In this document: one piece after another, positions 42,262-42,529 of the stretch
Numbering within the stretch: the first letter of the stretch is position 1
Layout of the letters: each line of letters begins with the position of its first letter
Source of the DNA: Candidatus Latescibacter anaerobius SCGC AAA252-E07
GTDB taxonomy: Bacteria; Latescibacterota; Latescibacteria; Latescibacterales; Latescibacteraceae
Assembly: GCA_000403035.1 (NCBI GenBank)
Contig: AQSL01000158.1
Location: 1-42,529, forward strand
Length of the DNA: 42,529 bases
Reading direction: 5' to 3'
Program-made: the position numbers and the translations under genes
Notes under the pieces: model-generated
Seen by the model: the letters and a program-made list of their open reading frames with translations, nothing else
What the model was told of the DNA's origin: nothing
The model's database searches: none

Positions 42262-42529
42262 TTAATCCTCTTTCTTGAACTTACTATTTACAGGAATTAT
42301 TATCGTAAATATTGTTCCCTCGCTTATTTTGCTTTCTACTTCTATACTCCCATGATGAGCAGTACTTATCTTTTGACAGGCTGCCAATCCAAGACCTGTT
42401 CCTTTACTCTTTGTTGTGAAAAGCGGTTCAAAAATCCTTGTTAATTTGTCCTCAGGGATTCCCATACCCGTATCCTGAAAAGAAATCGCTATATTTCTTT
42501 TTTTCTCATCCTCTGAAATATGTTCGCGG
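42262..42529 (-). CDS. Histidine kinase, C-terminal end (partial)
   Basis: Only the last 88 codons lie in the window; the frame is open to the window end. QDTGMGIPEDKLTRIFEPLF is the ATP-binding G1/F region and KGTGLGLAACQKI the G2 box of a HATPase domain, ending GTIFTIIIP. It belongs to a hybrid or PAS-type kinase whose sensor lies beyond the window. Its stop is one base before the triple-receiver ATG, so the two are co-translated. Confidence 0.9.
   Translation of the reverse strand, partial: REHISEDEKKRNIAISFQDTGMGIPEDKLTRIFEPLFTTKSKGTGLGLAACQKISTAHHGSIEVESKISEGTIFTIIIPVNSKFKKED

Noticed and set aside
1..42529. CRISPR array, rRNA operon, replication origin
   Set aside because: No regularly spaced repeats, rRNA-like sequence or DnaA-box cluster was seen.

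Overview
The window looks like a chromosomal segment of an uncultured Gram-negative bacterium. Evidence for two membranes is Sec signal peptides, a 994-residue predicted outer-membrane barrel, a lipoprotein and a TonB-like anchored protein. The mix of DUF4159, PHP, CBM9-like/PKD and glycoside-hydrolase-like secreted proteins with HDOD, HD-GYP, PilZ and FIST signalling resembles FCB-type or neighbouring candidate phyla. That placement is inference; no rRNA or marker gene is present to fix it. Base composition is mostly A+T-rich. Two stretches are clearly richer in G+C: the large hydrolase gene at 9691-12858 and the GAF module near 39640-40165.

Layout. (1) 1-12858, plus strand: secreted carbohydrate-type genes. 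A 5'-partial glycosidase-like gene lies inside a perfect 51-bp inverted repeat, together with wrecks of an IS1595-type transposase and a macrodomain gene. Then come a secreted PHP phosphoesterase, a large outer-membrane protein, a CBM9-like/PKD protein and a TonB-like/DUF4159 protein. A decayed IS-like element precedes a large secreted GH-like protein. (2) 12859-17840: a graveyard of an excisionase-like HTH gene, a serine-recombinase fragment, a phage-type primase with a nonsense codon and a frameshift, and an internally deleted outer-membrane gene. One intact PilZ protein sits among them. (3) 17845-20173, minus strand: housekeeping block tRNA-Pro(GGG), surE, pcm, YqaA-like protein, tRNA-Pro(CGG). 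(4) 20199-28282: two tRNA-3'-end-like fragments, each followed by a truncated integrase. Between them lie a lipoprotein, trkA, trkH, a KdgT-type permease and a DUF1537 sugar-acid kinase, consistent with an old stack of integrative islands. (5) 28300-29221: a broken AbrB-type gene, an unrecognised decayed partner and a small IS-derived element with an 11-bp target duplication. (6) 29302-42529, minus strand: a signalling locus of about a dozen genes.

How it may work together. In the signalling locus, two histidine kinases (one cut by the window end) can feed a triple-receiver protein, three stand-alone receivers and a REC-STAS-zinc ribbon-PilZ-like protein. Other parts are an HD-GYP c-di-GMP phosphodiesterase, two HDOD proteins, a CheX-like phosphatase, a FIST sensor and a zinc-ribbon protein. 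No receiver carries a DNA-binding output and no GGDEF synthase is seen. Output is therefore probably through protein partners and c-di-GMP breakdown. Two leftover receiver C-termini and near-duplicate receivers show that the locus has been reshaped by duplication and deletion.
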